DNA of 64,000 nt from JANMJD01 sp963828405 (GCA_963828405.1 CAWHEG010000031.1:1798001-1862000), one strand, 5' to 3'. Shown: positions 23,460-33,330, counted from the first letter of the stretch. Notes: generated from the sequence alone by a model not told the origin. Made by a program: numbers and translations.

Positions 23460-26400
23460 TCACCAACGTGGGATCGGCGCGCCGTTGGGGGCGCCGTAGC
23501 GGTGGGCGGTGACCGACAGGGACTGCTCGTGCAGCCAGCGGGGCAGCTCGATCAGGCCGTCGGCGACGGGACGGGCGGTGTCGACCGTCGTGCCGGCGGC
23601 CAACGCCGCGCTGCGCAGCACGGGATCGTCGTCGGTGAGCAGGCGGAGACGGCTCGGACGCTCCCGGTCGATGCGCTCGGCCAACTCGGTCACCGTCTCG
23701 ACGGTCGCCTCGGGCACCCCGTCGACCGCGACGGCCGCGCTGAACTCGAGCGAAGCCCGGGTGGTCCGTGCCGCCAGCCGGAGCAGTTCGACGGATTGGC
23801 TGGGGGTGGTGGGGGCGATCCGGGCGATCACCGGGTGGGGCAGGCGCCGGTGGCGCAGCACGTTGTGCTCGGCCCGCAGCCCGCTCGGATCCTGCGGCGT
23901 CGAGAAGACGGACGCCCACTGCTCGGCGTACGAGCGTGCGGCCCGTTCGGTCAGGTCGGGCGACGGCGCCGAGCTCCAGTGCTGCAACACCGCCACGTAG
24001 CCCGGGCCACCCGCCTTGGCGCCGGGCCCGACGGCACTGCACTTCCAGCCGCCGAACGGCTGGCGCCGCACGATGGCGCCGGTGATCTGGCGGTTGACGT
24101 AGACGTTGCCGGCCTCGACGCGATCGACGAAGACGCTGCACTCGTCGGGATCGAGCGAGTGCAGCCCCGCCGTCAGCCCGAAGTCGGTGGCGTTCTGCCA
24201 CCACAGGGCGGTCTCGAGATCGGGCGCCCGCATCACGCCGAGGACGGGACCGAACCACTCGGTGCGGTGGCTCCAGGAGGCCGGTGCGACCCCGAGCTTG
24301 ACGCCGGGGGACCACAGCCGCGGGTTGTCGTCGTCGGGGCGAGGCTCGACCAGCCAGCTCTCACCGTCGTCGAGGGTGGTCAGCGCCCGGGCCAGCGGTC
24401 CCTCGGGTGGGCGGATCACCGGTCCGATCGCCGTGGTCGTCTCCCACGCCGGGCCGACCCGCAGGCTCGACACCGCATCGGCCAACTGTTGGCGGAACGC
24501 CGGTTCGTCGTACACCGGGGCCTCGACGATCGCCAGGCTGGCCGCCGAGCACTTCTGCCCGGCATGGCCGAACGCCGAACGCACGATGTCGCGCACCGCG
24601 GCGTCGATGTCGGCGGCCGCCGTGACCACGATGGCGTTCTTCCCGCTGGTCTCGGCGAGCAGGTGCAGCCCCGGTTTCCAGCCGAGGAACATCTCGGCCG
24701 TGGCCAGCGAACCGGTGAGCACGACGGCGTCGATGCCGTCATGGGTGACCAGGTGGCGGCCGACCTCGTCGTCGCGGCTCGGGACGAAGTGGAGCACGTC
24801 GAGCGGGACGCCGGCCCGCCACAGTTGGTCGGCGAGCCTCCAGGCGACCCGGACGGCCTCGGGTGCCGGCTTGAGCAGCACGGTGTTCCCGGCGGCCAGG
24901 GCGGCCAACACGCCGCCGGCGGCGATGGCGTAGGGGAAGTTCCAGGGCGGGACGACGAGCACGACGCCCATCGGGGTGCCCTCGGCCTCGGTGACGCCCA
25001 CGGCGAGCGATTCGGCGCTCGCCGCGTAGTAGCGGGCGAAGTCGATCGCCTCGGAGACCTCGGGATCGGCCTCGGCCACGGTCTTGGCGCAGTCGAGCAC
25101 CATCGCCGCGATCGTCCCCGCCCGCTCGGCCGACATCAGCCCGGCGGCGGCCCGCAGCACGTCGGCGCGTCCGGCGGCGCCCCGGTCGCGCCAGGCGGGC
25201 ATTGCGGCGCGCGCCCGGGCGACGGCATCGTCGACGAGGTCTCGATCGACGACGTGGAAACGGTGGGCCAGCCGGACCGGAGCGCTCGGGTCGTTCCAGG
25301 ATTCCGGTTCGCTCCCGGTGTGGGCGATGCCGCCGATCACCACGGGGACATCCGCCGGCGCCGCGGCGCGCAGCGCCTCGATGGCGTCGAGCAGCGGCCA
25401 GCGCCCCTCGGTGAGCACCAGGTCGGTGTCGGGCTCGTTGGCGAAGGCCGCGCCATCGACGGGTCGGAGGGCGCGCCGGCGGACCGTCGGGACCGTGTGG
25501 CGGGCACCGACCGCAACCCGGAAGCGCTCGGCCTCGGCGGCGAACTCCGGCGATCCCGCCTCGATCGAGAACGCCTCGCGCAGGAAGTTGCCCCGCGTGG
25601 TGTTCTCGTCCAATCGGCGCACCAGGTAGGCGGTGGCCGAGGTGCGGTCGCGGCGCCTGACGATCGGGGTGTAGAGACGAACGGTGCCGGCCCGGGCGCG
25701 CAGCTGCTCGGCCTCGGCGGACGCCATTCCCTCGAGCATCTCGAACTCGACGCGCCCCATCGCCCGCCGTTCGGTGGCCAACAACAGGGCCCAGGCGACG
25801 TCGAACAGGTTGTGGCTCGCCACGCCGATGCGCACGACGCCGTCGAGGTCGGGTTGCAGGGCGCGGTCGACGAGGCGCTTGTAGCTGGCATCGACATCGG
25901 CCTTGGTGGCGTACGGCGCGGCGACCCAGCCGTGCAGTTCGGCCTCGACGGTCTCCATCGCCAGGTTGGCGCCCTTGACGATGCGCACCTTGATGCCGGC
26001 GCCGCCCTCGGCCCGCCGGCGCCGAGCCCACTCGGCGAGCCGCTCGAAGGCGTCGTGACTGTCGGGCAGGTAGGCCTGCAGGACGATGCCAGCTTCGAGC
26101 CCGGTGAGCCCCGGCTCGTCGAGCAACCGCATGAACGCGTCGAGGGTCAGCTCGAGATCGCGGTACTCCTCCATGTCGAGGTTGATGAACTTCGCCGGCG
26201 TGGCCGCCGCCGCCAGGTGGAACAGCGGGCGCAGCCGCTCCACGATCCGTTCGACGCTGTCGTCGAAGGCCACCGGATCGAGCTGGGTGGCGATCGCCGA
26301 CACCTTGACCGAGACGTAGTCGACGTCATGGCGTTCGAGGGTGCGGGTGATCGCCGCCAGGCGATGGAGCGCCTCGGTCTCCCCGAGCACGGCCTCGCCG

Positions 26401-26864
26401 AGCACGTTGACGTTCACGGCGTATCCGGCGCGGCGACGTGCGGCGAGATGGTCGGCGAGCTGAGCCGGTTCGGCGGCGAGGATCGCGTCGGCGCTCTCGT
26501 TGCGGATCCGCCGCTCGACGACCGGCATCACCAGGGCGGGCACGACGGGTGCGGCGAGGCGGGCGGCGCGCAGACCGAGCCGGTCGAACCACCCGAGCGA
26601 CGACGGGATGCCGACCCGGCCGACGAGGTCGGCGAACAGGCGGGCGGCGCGACGTCGATCGGGAACGCGCATCACGGCATCGGCGAGACCCACCGCCAGG
26701 GTGAGCGCCTGGTCGTCGGTGACCACCCGGCCGAGCCGCCGGCGCCGGCGGCGATCTGCCGGGTCGTCGTGGGCTGCGGTGAGCCATGCCGCGGCGAGCT
26801 CGACCGCGGCGCCCGCCAACGGGAGATCCTCGCCGGTCAGCGCGGTGGTCGAGGTGTCGGTCAT
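23460..26864 (-). CDS. putA: Bifunctional proline dehydrogenase / glutamate semialdehyde dehydrogenase
   Basis: This 1134-residue enzyme oxidises proline to glutamate. The N-terminal FAD barrel (roughly 100-450) has IKVRIVKGANLAME, EFEMLEGMA near residue 378 and YLVRRLDEN, all conserved in proline dehydrogenases. The C-terminal aldehyde dehydrogenase (roughly 500-1000) has PWNFPYAI, LLAETSGKN (catalytic Glu near 736) and GQKCSA (catalytic Cys near 770). There is no N-terminal ribbon-helix-helix, so it is not a self-repressing trifunctional PutA. GGAGG upstream of the ATG gives a leadered start. The stop lies about 100 bp from the F420 operon promoter. Confidence 0.95.
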   Translation of the reverse strand: MTDTSTTALTGEDLPLAGAAVELAAAWLTAAHDDPADRRRRRRLGRVVTDDQALTLAVGLADAVMRVPDRRRAARLFADLVGRVGIPSSLGWFDRLGLRAARLAAPVVPALVMPVVERRIRNESADAILAAEPAQLADHLAARRRAGYAVNVNVLGEAVLGETEALHRLAAITRTLERHDVDYVSVKVSAIATQLDPVAFDDSVERIVERLRPLFHLAAAATPAKFINLDMEEYRDLELTLDAFMRLLDEPGLTGLEAGIVLQAYLPDSHDAFERLAEWARRRRAEGGAGIKVRIVKGANLAMETVEAELHGWVAAPYATKADVDASYKRLVDRALQPDLDGVVRIGVASHNLFDVAWALLLATERRAMGRVEFEMLEGMASAEAEQLRARAGTVRLYTPIVRRRDRTSATAYLVRRLDENTTRGNFLREAFSIEAGSPEFAAEAERFRVAVGARHTVPTVRRRALRPVDGAAFANEPDTDLVLTEGRWPLLDAIEALRAAAPADVPVVIGGIAHTGSEPESWNDPSAPVRLAHRFHVVDRDLVDDAVARARAAMPAWRDRGAAGRADVLRAAAGLMSAERAGTIAAMVLDCAKTVAEADPEVSEAIDFARYYAASAESLAVGVTEAEGTPMGVVLVVPPWNFPYAIAAGGVLAALAAGNTVLLKPAPEAVRVAWRLADQLWRAGVPLDVLHFVPSRDDEVGRHLVTHDGIDAVVLTGSLATAEMFLGWKPGLHLLAETSGKNAIVVTAAADIDAAVRDIVRSAFGHAGQKCSAASLAIVEAPVYDEPAFRQQLADAVSSLRVGPAWETTTAIGPVIRPPEGPLARALTTLDDGESWLVEPRPDDDNPRLWSPGVKLGVAPASWSHRTEWFGPVLGVMRAPDLETALWWQNATDFGLTAGLHSLDPDECSVFVDRVEAGNVYVNRQITGAIVRRQPFGGWKCSAVGPGAKAGGPGYVAVLQHWSSAPSPDLTERAARSYAEQWASVFSTPQDPSGLRAEHNVLRHRRLPHPVIARIAPTTPSQSVELLRLAARTTRASLEFSAAVAVDGVPEATVETVTELAERIDRERPSRLRLLTDDDPVLRSAALAAGTTVDTARPVADGLIELPRWLHEQSLSVTAHRYGAPNGAPIPRW

Positions 26865-26967
26865 GGGTCCATCATCCTCCGGCTGTCGTGCACCTTCCCG
26901 TGGGCGGACGGTGATCCCACCACGGTCGGCACAACCCTACGGTCTGGGGAGGGGCGCCCCGTTCGGG

Positions 26968-27934
26968 TCAGCGGCGCAGCGCGGCGATCCGTTCGATGAC
27001 CGACTCGGCCTCGGCCACCATCGAGCGGACCAGGTCGCCCGCTGGCACGAGGGAGCGGATCGCCCCGACACCCTGGCCGCAGGGCATGAACTCGCGTTCG
27101 ACGGCGACCTCGTGGTCGTCGGGGAATCCCAGGTGGTTGGCGCCGGCACGTCCCGAGACGAACGCCTGCTCCGGGAACGGCTTCAGCTCGTCGGGATGCT
27201 GGTCGTAATGGTTGGTCCATTCGTTACGCACGACGCGGCACGTCTTGCCCGTGTACGACTTCGAGATCACCGTACCGTCCTCGGCGGTGGCCAGCAACCG
27301 GTCCTTGTAGCCGCGCACGGCCCGCGCCTCGGGGGTGGCGATGAAGCGGGTGCCGATCCAGACACCGTCGGCGCCCAGGCTGAGCGAGGCGGCCAGGCCG
27401 CGGCCGTCGAACAGCCCGCCGGCGGCTACCACCGGCATCGCCCCGCCGACCGCGTCGACGACCTGGGGGACGAGCGCCATCGTGGCGACCTGCCCGGTGT
27501 GCCCGCCCGCCTCGGTGCCCTGGGCGACGACGAAGTCGCAGCCACTGGCCGCGGGCGGCGAGCGCGTGGCGCACCTTGCCGCACATCGACCCGACCAGGA
27601 TCGAGCGCTCGTGGAGCGCCTCGATCACCTCACGGGGGACGCCGAGACCGGCGACGAAGATTCGCGCCCCGCCGTCGATGACGTCGCGGACGCCCTGTTC
27701 GATCTGGCCGGGGAGCGCGGTGAGCAGGTCGACGCCGAACGGCTTGGTCGTCAGTTGCCTGACCTGGGCCATCTCCTCGACGAGCTCGCCGGGCCGCATC
27801 GTCGAGGCCCCCAACGTGCCGATCCCGCCGGCATCCGAGACCGCGGCCACCAGCCGGTGATACGACACGCCACCCATGCCGGCGAGCATCACGGGATGCT
27901 CGATGTCGAGGAGATCGGTGAGCCGAGTGCGCAT
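26968..27934 (-). CDS. NPD (2-nitropropane dioxygenase/FabK-like) flavoprotein; one apparent frameshift
   Basis: This TIM-barrel FMN enzyme has about 320 residues and acts as a nitronate monooxygenase or enoyl-ACP reductase II. The first frame gives LLDIEHPVMLAGMGGVSY, LVAAVSDAGGIGTLGAS and a stretch ending RHALAA. The second frame gives ASGCDFVVAQG, ATMALVPQVVDAV, VVAAGGLFDGRG and ADGVWIGTRFIAT. Deleting one base from the GGG at 27553-27555 (CCC on the coding strand) joins them, restoring the GCDFVVAQG(T)EAGGHTG motif with its catalytic His. Both halves are well conserved, which suggests a consensus error rather than decay. Confidence 0.85.
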
Positions 27935-27940
27935 GGGCGA

Positions 27941-27946
27941 ACTGTA
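27941..27946 (-). promoter_or_regulatory. -10 element of the NPD-type gene, leaderless
   Basis: On the minus strand TACAGT lies 6 nt before the ATG at 27934. Confidence 0.55.
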
Positions 27947-27997
27947 GGGAACCGGCCTGGCGATGCTCCGGTCGGATGGCGACGCACCGGAGGGCGG

Positions 27998-29241
27998 TCA
28001 GGTGCTCGACCGATCCCGCCGCCCGACGAAGGCACCGTCGCGGTCGAGGAAGTGACGGTGCCAGCGAGACGGGGTGAGCGGCGATGGCGCGGGGTTCGTC
28101 CTCGAACAGCCAGCGGGCGAAGTTCCGCCGCGTCCAGTCGGTCATCCCGGCGACCCGCACCGACCCGCGTGCGCCCCAGTCGTGGCGCAGCGCCCGGCCG
28201 AGCAGGCTCGACAGGCGATGATCGGCGAGCAGGTGGTCGGCGACGTCGCGCTCGTAGTGCTGCCGGACCGCGTCGGGCGCCCCGGCACCGGCGCGCGCGA
28301 CGGCCCTGGCGGCGAGCACCCCGGTGAGCAGCGCCTGGCCGATCCCCTCGCCCGTCAGCGGGTCGGTGACCCTGGCGGCGTCCCCGACGAACAGCACCCG
28401 ATCGGTCCCCAGCACGGTGCGGTCGACCCTGGCCGGGATCGGCCAGGCCAGGTGCCGGGCCTCGGGCACGGCGCCTCGGGCCGAGGGCCTCGGCGATGTG
28501 GGCTCGCCGGGGCAGTTCGGCCCAGGTGTCGCTGCATCTGCTGGATGCGCCGCCCCCGACCACGCAGGACGCCGAACCCGACGTTGGCGCTGCCGTCGCG
28601 CAGCGGGAACGACCAGGCGTAGCCGGGGAGCAGATCCTCCTCGAACCAGACGTAGAGCCGCTCGGCAGCCGGGCCGGTGACGTTGGTGAAGTACTGCCGG
28701 AAGGCGTGCCACTCGCCCAGGTAGCCGGTCTCGTCGAGACCGAGCGGCCTTGCGCACCGGTGACCACATGCCGTCGGCGGCGATGACGTAGCGGCTGCGG
28801 ACGGTCCCCAGCCCGGTGGCCTCGACGTCGACGGATCCGCCGTCCGCCGAGTGGGTGAGGCCGGCGAAACCGTGGCCCTCGTGCACCGTCGCACCGCTGC
28901 GCCGGGCCAGGTCGACCATCGCCGCGTCGAGCTCGACACGGCGGGCGACGGCGGCGAACACGCCCGCGCCCCGCCGGCATCGGGAACCGGACCTCACGTC
29001 CGCTCGGGGAGCGGACCCAGGCGGCGTCGATCTCGGTCCACGACGGGACATCCGCCGGGTCGAGGCCGAGGTCGTCAAGGAGGCGCAGCGCTCCGGTGGT
29101 CAGCCCGTCACCGCAGCACTTGTCGCGAGGGAACGCGGCCTTGTCGATGACGGTGACCTTGCGTCCCGACCGGGCGAGCGTGATCGCCGCCGCCGTGCCC
29201 GCCGGGCCCGCGCCGACGATGAGGACATCGGACTCGAGCAC
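27998..29241 (-). pseudogene. Geranylgeranyl-reductase-like FAD oxidoreductase, about five frameshifts
   Basis: The intact product would be a flavoprotein of about 410 residues of the geranylgeranyl reductase family, which saturates isoprenoid chains. The pieces in order are: LIVGAGPAGTAAA with DKAAFPRDKCCGDGLT; VFAAVARRVELDAAMV with VIAADGMWSPVRKA; LGLDETGYLGEW with GYAWSFPLRDGSANVGFGV; DTWAELPRRAHIAEALG; and VLFVGDAARVTDPLTGEGIGQAL with DWTRRNFARWLFED. The last piece is RWHRHFLDRDG to the stop at 27998. Frame changes fall near 28970, 28746, 28530, 28475 and 28060. The first is at a CCCC run (28969-28972). Every piece is highly conserved, so this may be a live gene with poor consensus; as written it cannot be translated. 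The GTG start has a leaderless promoter. Confidence 0.8.
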
Positions 29242-29247
29242 CGGACC

Positions 29248-29253
29248 AGGATA
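29248..29253 (-). promoter_or_regulatory. -10 element of the geranylgeranyl-reductase-like gene, leaderless
   Basis: On the minus strand TATCCT lies 6 nt before the GTG at 29241. Confidence 0.55.
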
Positions 29254-29321
29254 GGGGCCGGCGGCCCGGGCCACGCCCGGCCATCCCTCGGCCGCCGTCG
29301 GCGATCCGGGCGCCGCAGCGG

Positions 29322-30131
29322 TCAGCGGTCGGGGCGGGAGCGCCGCCCTTCCCGATCGGCGGGCACGAGCCCCGTGGGGTCGGCGGGGACGGCGGGCAGC
29401 GGGTGGGCCAGGCGGTAGGCGTGGACGTCGGCCGGGAGCTTGTCGCGCACGTCGGGGTAGAAGGCATCGCCGGGGCACTCGGTGTAGGTCATGTCGCGGT
29501 GCCCGCAGATCGTCGGCGTCGTCACCGAGGTGCCGGCCGGCCAACGGTTCGAGCCGCGGGAGACGAACGAGACGGTGGCGCCGGGCGCGGTGTCGACGCC
29601 GTAGCGTTGGGCCAGCCAGGCGAGCAGGCGGACGAGGGCAGCGCGGGCGTCGGGCGTCGGGCGGACGGTGGTGAAGTCGCCGATCAGGCAGACCAACTGT
29701 GCCCAGCCCTGCGAGCCCGCCGTGGCGTCGGCGATCACCGGCCCGTCCAACGCCCCGGCCCGGCCCTCCCACACCCCGCCGTCGTGGTCGACGAAGAACT
29801 GGTAGCAGACGTCGGGCCAGCGCTTGGCCGGTCCCGTGTGGAACTCGTACACCGAGCGGATCACGGCCCGCGCCCCACCGGCCGGATACGCGTTGGGCGA
29901 CTGGGTGTGGTGGACGAGCAGGAACCGGGGGTCCTCGGTGGCGATCGGGCCGACGGGTGGCAGGTCGGCGCCCCAGGCCGCACGGGGGAGGACGGCCAGC
30001 CCCGGCGTGACCTCGATCGCCGTGGCCGGGGTCGCGGCGGCCGGCTCGGCGCGCCCGGCGAACACCGTGGCGGCGGCCACTCCGACCGCTGCGGCCAGGA
30101 CGTCGCGTCTGGTCAGCTCGCTTCCACACAT
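29322..30131 (-). CDS. Tat-exported PGRP/N-acetylmuramoyl-L-alanine amidase
   Basis: This 269-residue exported protein has a twin-arginine signal: TRRDVLAAA at 7-15, then a hydrophobic stretch and an Ala-rich cleavage region near 33. The mature part is an Amidase_2/PGRP domain. The zinc ligands would be the first His in VHHTQSPN (74-75), the His in CGHRDMTYT and the Cys in TECPGD. The conserved WPDVCYQFFVDHDGGVWEGR lies between. The family cuts the peptide stem from peptidoglycan or binds it. The start is supported by the twin-arginine motif and a TAGGGT element 7 nt before the ATG. Confidence 0.9.
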   Translation of the reverse strand: MCGSELTRRDVLAAAVGVAAATVFAGRAEPAAATPATAIEVTPGLAVLPRAAWGADLPPVGPIATEDPRFLLVHHTQSPNAYPAGGARAVIRSVYEFHTGPAKRWPDVCYQFFVDHDGGVWEGRAGALDGPVIADATAGSQGWAQLVCLIGDFTTVRPTPDARAALVRLLAWLAQRYGVDTAPGATVSFVSRGSNRWPAGTSVTTPTICGHRDMTYTECPGDAFYPDVRDKLPADVHAYRLAHPLPAVPADPTGLVPADREGRRSRPDR

Positions 30132-30138
30132 GGGGCGA

Positions 30139-30144
30139 ACCCTA
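30139..30144 (-). promoter_or_regulatory. -10 element of the PGRP amidase gene, leaderless
   Basis: On the minus strand TAGGGT lies 7 nt before the ATG at 30131. Confidence 0.55.
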
Positions 30145-30242
30145 TGCTCGGACGGTTCGCGCTGCCACCCGGCCGGCCCACCCTCCGGGCCGATCCCTGG
30201 CAGCCGGCCAACCAGCCAGCCAACCATGAGGAGTCCCCCCAG

Positions 30243-31163
30243 ATGTCCCGTCTCTGTGAAGGCCGTATCGCCATCGTCACCGGCGCCGGCCGTGGAATCG
30301 GCCGCGAGCACGCCCTCAGCCTGGCCAGCCATGGCGCCAAGGTGGTCGTCAACGACCTCGGCGGCGGCATCGACGGCTCGGGGGGCGACGTGAGTCATGC
30401 GCAACAGGTGGTCGACGAGATCGTCGGGATGGGCGGCGAGGCCGTGGCCAACGGCGACAGCGTGTCGTCGTGGGAGGGTGCCCAGCGCCTGATCAACACC
30501 GCGGTCGAGGCCTTCGGCGATCTGCACGTCGTGGTCAACAACGCCGGCATCCTGCGCGACCGGGTGTTGGCCAACATGACCGAGGAGGAGTGGGACGCGG
30601 TGATCAACGTCCATCTCAAGGGGACCTTCGCCCCGAGCCGCTGGGCTGCTGCGTACTGGCGTGAACGGTCGAAGGCCGGGCTGCCGACGAACGGCCGGAT
30701 CATCAACACGACGTCGGTGTCGGGCATCTACGGCAATCCCGGCCAGACGAACTACGGAGCGGCCAAGGCCGGCATCGCCGCGTTCTCCAACATCGCCGCC
30801 CTCGAACTGTCCCGCTACGGGGTGACCGTCAACGCCGTCGGTCCGGTGGCCCTGACCCGGATGACCGAGGGCCTCGGCCCGGCGCCCGAAACCGACGAGG
30901 ACCGCGAGATGCGCTCGCCGCGCTGGATCGCCCCGATCGTCACCTGGCTCGCCTCGATGGAGTCGGCGCACGTCTCTGGCCGGGTGTTCGAGGCGTCGGG
31001 CCAGGTCCTGGCCGTCGCCGAAGGCTGGCACCGGGGACCGCGGATGGCTCCGATCGAGGACCCGACGTTGATCGGGCCGGCCGTCGACGACCTGCTCTCC
31101 CGGGCCCGCCCGAACGCCGGCATGGACGGCGAGGACGGTACCTGGCCCCAGCCGCGGGCCTGA
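30243..31163 (+). CDS. Short-chain dehydrogenase/reductase, FabG/hydroxyacyl-CoA type
   Basis: This 306-residue SDR has the cofactor motif TGAGRGIG (13-20), NNAG (99-102), catalytic Ser near 158-160 and YGAAK (Tyr171, Lys175). The long loop VVNDLGGGIDGSGG after the second strand and the extended C-terminus match the dehydrogenase unit of peroxisomal multifunctional enzyme type 2. That unit handles 3-hydroxyacyl-CoA and usually works with a MaoC-type hydratase, one of which is encoded at 32421. GGAG lies about 8 nt before the ATG. The chain-length or steroid specificity is unknown. Confidence 0.88.
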   Translation: MSRLCEGRIAIVTGAGRGIGREHALSLASHGAKVVVNDLGGGIDGSGGDVSHAQQVVDEIVGMGGEAVANGDSVSSWEGAQRLINTAVEAFGDLHVVVNNAGILRDRVLANMTEEEWDAVINVHLKGTFAPSRWAAAYWRERSKAGLPTNGRIINTTSVSGIYGNPGQTNYGAAKAGIAAFSNIAALELSRYGVTVNAVGPVALTRMTEGLGPAPETDEDREMRSPRWIAPIVTWLASMESAHVSGRVFEASGQVLAVAEGWHRGPRMAPIEDPTLIGPAVDDLLSRARPNAGMDGEDGTWPQPRA

Positions 31164-31170
31164 ACGCCCG

Positions 31171-32274
31171 TCAGACGACGAAGTGCTCGGCGCGCGGGCG
31201 CCCGGCGGCGAACCGGCCCGCCGACAGCTCGGACAGGTCCATCGTGGGCGTCCGGCCGAGGACCAGCTCGGCGAGGTGCTCGCCGATCGCCGGCGACTGC
31301 TGGAACCCGTGCCCCGAGAACCCCGTGGCGTAGTAGAACCCGGGCACCTCGGCCTCGCCGACCATCGCGTTGTGGTCCGGGCTGATCTCGTAGTTGCCCC
31401 ACCACGAGCTGGCGATGCCCACGTCGGCGAGCGCCGGCAGGCGGTGGGTGGCCGGGCCGCTCATCTCCTCGAGCGACGACTCGCGCCCGCCGAAGACGAG
31501 GCCGGTCTTCTCCCGGTGGAAGTAGAACGAGGTGGCGAAGTCGATCGTCAGGGGTGACTCGAACGGGATGCCGCAGTCGTCCTTGGTGAAGTGCATCCAC
31601 CGGGGCATCGCCTCGACCGGCAGGTCGACGCCGACCCATCGGGCGACGGCCGGCGACGCCACCCCGGCGGTGCACACCACCCGGCGGGTGGAGATCGGCC
31701 CGTCGGCCGTCTCCACGGCGACGATCCCGGTGGAATCGGTGGTGATCCCCGTGGCGGCCCGCCCGGCCCGCAGCCTCGCCCCGAGCCGTCGGGCCGCCGT
31801 CGCGTAGCCGTGGACGAGGGCCTCCGGGGTCATGTAGCCGTCCCGCCCGCAGAACGTGGCGGCGAGCACGTCGTCGGTACGGAGCTGGGGCAGCATCCGG
31901 CGGACGTCGTCGGCGCCGAGCTTCTCGGTCGGGATCCCGTATCGGTGCTGGAGGGCGACGGCGTCGTCGAAGATCGCCACATCGGTCTCGTTGGTCAGCA
32001 GGAACAGGTACCCGAAGGCGCGGAAATCGATCGGCTCGCCGGTCAACTCCTCGAAGTGCTCGATCTCCGGGTAGCCACGCATGGCGATGCGCAGGTTGGT
32101 CTCCTCGGCGAACTGCATCCGCACACCGCCCGCCGACTTCGACGTCGAGCCCGAGCCGAGCTGCTCGCCATCGAGCAGGGCGACGTCGGTGCACCCCATC
32201 GTCGCCAGGTGGAAGGCGGTGGAGACGCCCATGCAGCCCCCACCGATGATCACGACTTCTGCAGATTCAGCCAC
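31171..32274 (-). CDS. FAD-dependent amine/sarcosine oxidase-like (DAO family)
   Basis: This flavoprotein has 367 residues. The dinucleotide motif VIIGGGCMGVSTAFHLA is at the N-terminus. LLDGEQLGSGSTSKSAGGVR is the typical segment of sarcosine oxidase beta-subunit-like and D-amino-acid oxidase-like enzymes. The C-terminal flavin-contacting region is FYYATGFSGHGFQQSPAIGE. Members oxidise secondary or primary amino acids. There are no alpha, gamma or delta subunit genes nearby, so it is probably a single-subunit enzyme. The GTG start has no clear -10 element or ribosome site close by. Confidence 0.87.
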   Translation of the reverse strand: MAESAEVVIIGGGCMGVSTAFHLATMGCTDVALLDGEQLGSGSTSKSAGGVRMQFAEETNLRIAMRGYPEIEHFEELTGEPIDFRAFGYLFLLTNETDVAIFDDAVALQHRYGIPTEKLGADDVRRMLPQLRTDDVLAATFCGRDGYMTPEALVHGYATAARRLGARLRAGRAATGITTDSTGIVAVETADGPISTRRVVCTAGVASPAVARWVGVDLPVEAMPRWMHFTKDDCGIPFESPLTIDFATSFYFHREKTGLVFGGRESSLEEMSGPATHRLPALADVGIASSWWGNYEISPDHNAMVGEAEVPGFYYATGFSGHGFQQSPAIGEHLAELVLGRTPTMDLSELSAGRFAAGRPRAEHFVV

Positions 32275-32420
32275 GCCGCGAGTCTCGCACCGTCGATCGG
32301 CCGGGCGCGCCTCGACCGTTCGGCGCAGACGCGCCTCGGCGACCGCCGCGTCGGCTTGGCGATCCGCCGCGTCGGTCGGGCAGGATCTGCAGGTCCGTGA
32401 CGACCCGAGGGGTAACCACC

Positions 32421-33263
32421 ATGCCGATCGATCCCGATGCCGTTGGCTCGAAGTCCGACCCCGTCGAGCTGAGCTGGACGTCGAAGGACGCCCTGCTCTA
32501 CGCCGTCGGCATCGGCGGGGGCACGGGTGAACTGGCCTACACGACCGAGAACACCCGCGGTGTTCCCCAGCAGGTCTATCCGACGTTCCCGGTGGTCGTC
32601 GGGTTCGGAGCGGGCAGTGGCGGCCTGGCCTCGGCCGGCACGTGGAACCCGGCGATGCTCGTCCACGGCCAGCAGTCGGTGACCCTCCACCAGCCGTTAC
32701 CGGTCGCCGGGACGGTCACCGTCGTGTCGGAGATCACGGGCATCTACGACAAGGGCAAGGCGGCCGTGATCGTCATCGCCGCCGACGCCGTTCTCGCCGA
32801 CGGCAGCCCGCTGTACACCAACACGATGTCGGCGTTCATCCGCGGCGAGGGCGGCTGGGGCGGGGACCGGGGGCCGTCGGGCGCCCGCAACATCCCACCC
32901 GACCGTGCCCCCGATCACCAGGTCACCTACCAGACGTCGCCCGACCAGGCGCTCGTGTACCGCTTGTCCGGCGACCGCAACCCGTTGCACAGCGATCCGG
33001 CATTCGCCGCCATGGGAGGGTTCGACCGGCCGATCCTCCACGGCCTGTGCACCTACGGCTTCACCGGTCGGGCGCTGCTCCACACCCTCTGCGGGAGCGA
33101 GTCGGCACGCTTCGAGCACATCGAGGCCCGCTTCGCCTCCCCGGTGATCCCCGGCGAGGCACTGACGATCTCGATGTGGGACACGTCGCCCGGTCAGGCC
33201 GTCTTCACCACCTCGGTGGGTGACCGGGTCGTCATCGATCAGGGTCTCTGCCGGTTCACCTGA
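32421..33263 (+). CDS. MaoC-type 2-enoyl-CoA hydratase (double hot dog)
   Basis: This 280-residue protein has an N-terminal degenerate hot-dog half and a C-terminal catalytic half. The hydratase-2 signature reads YRLSGDRNPLHSDPAFA, then FDRPILHGLCTYG. The catalytic Asp and His are those of RLSGDRNPLHSD. It hydrates trans-2-enoyl-CoA to the (R)-3-hydroxyacyl-CoA, the form used by the type of SDR encoded at 30243. The two could act in sequence, although an oxidase gene lies between on the other strand. The ATG at 32421 is chosen because the family begins there (MPIDPDAVG); an upstream ATG at 32397 is possible. Confidence 0.9.
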   Translation: MPIDPDAVGSKSDPVELSWTSKDALLYAVGIGGGTGELAYTTENTRGVPQQVYPTFPVVVGFGAGSGGLASAGTWNPAMLVHGQQSVTLHQPLPVAGTVTVVSEITGIYDKGKAAVIVIAADAVLADGSPLYTNTMSAFIRGEGGWGGDRGPSGARNIPPDRAPDHQVTYQTSPDQALVYRLSGDRNPLHSDPAFAAMGGFDRPILHGLCTYGFTGRALLHTLCGSESARFEHIEARFASPVIPGEALTISMWDTSPGQAVFTTSVGDRVVIDQGLCRFT

Positions 33264-33330
33264 GCATCGGACCCGGGGACGTCGCGTCCGCGGTCTGTCA
33301 GCAGCCGGGTTCCGTCAGAAGCCGTCTCTG

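Noticed and set aside
23355..26999. A 1214-codon open frame on the plus strand, opposite putA.
   Set aside because: It is antisense to a clear PutA and has no recognisable motifs. High GC content makes such antisense frames common.
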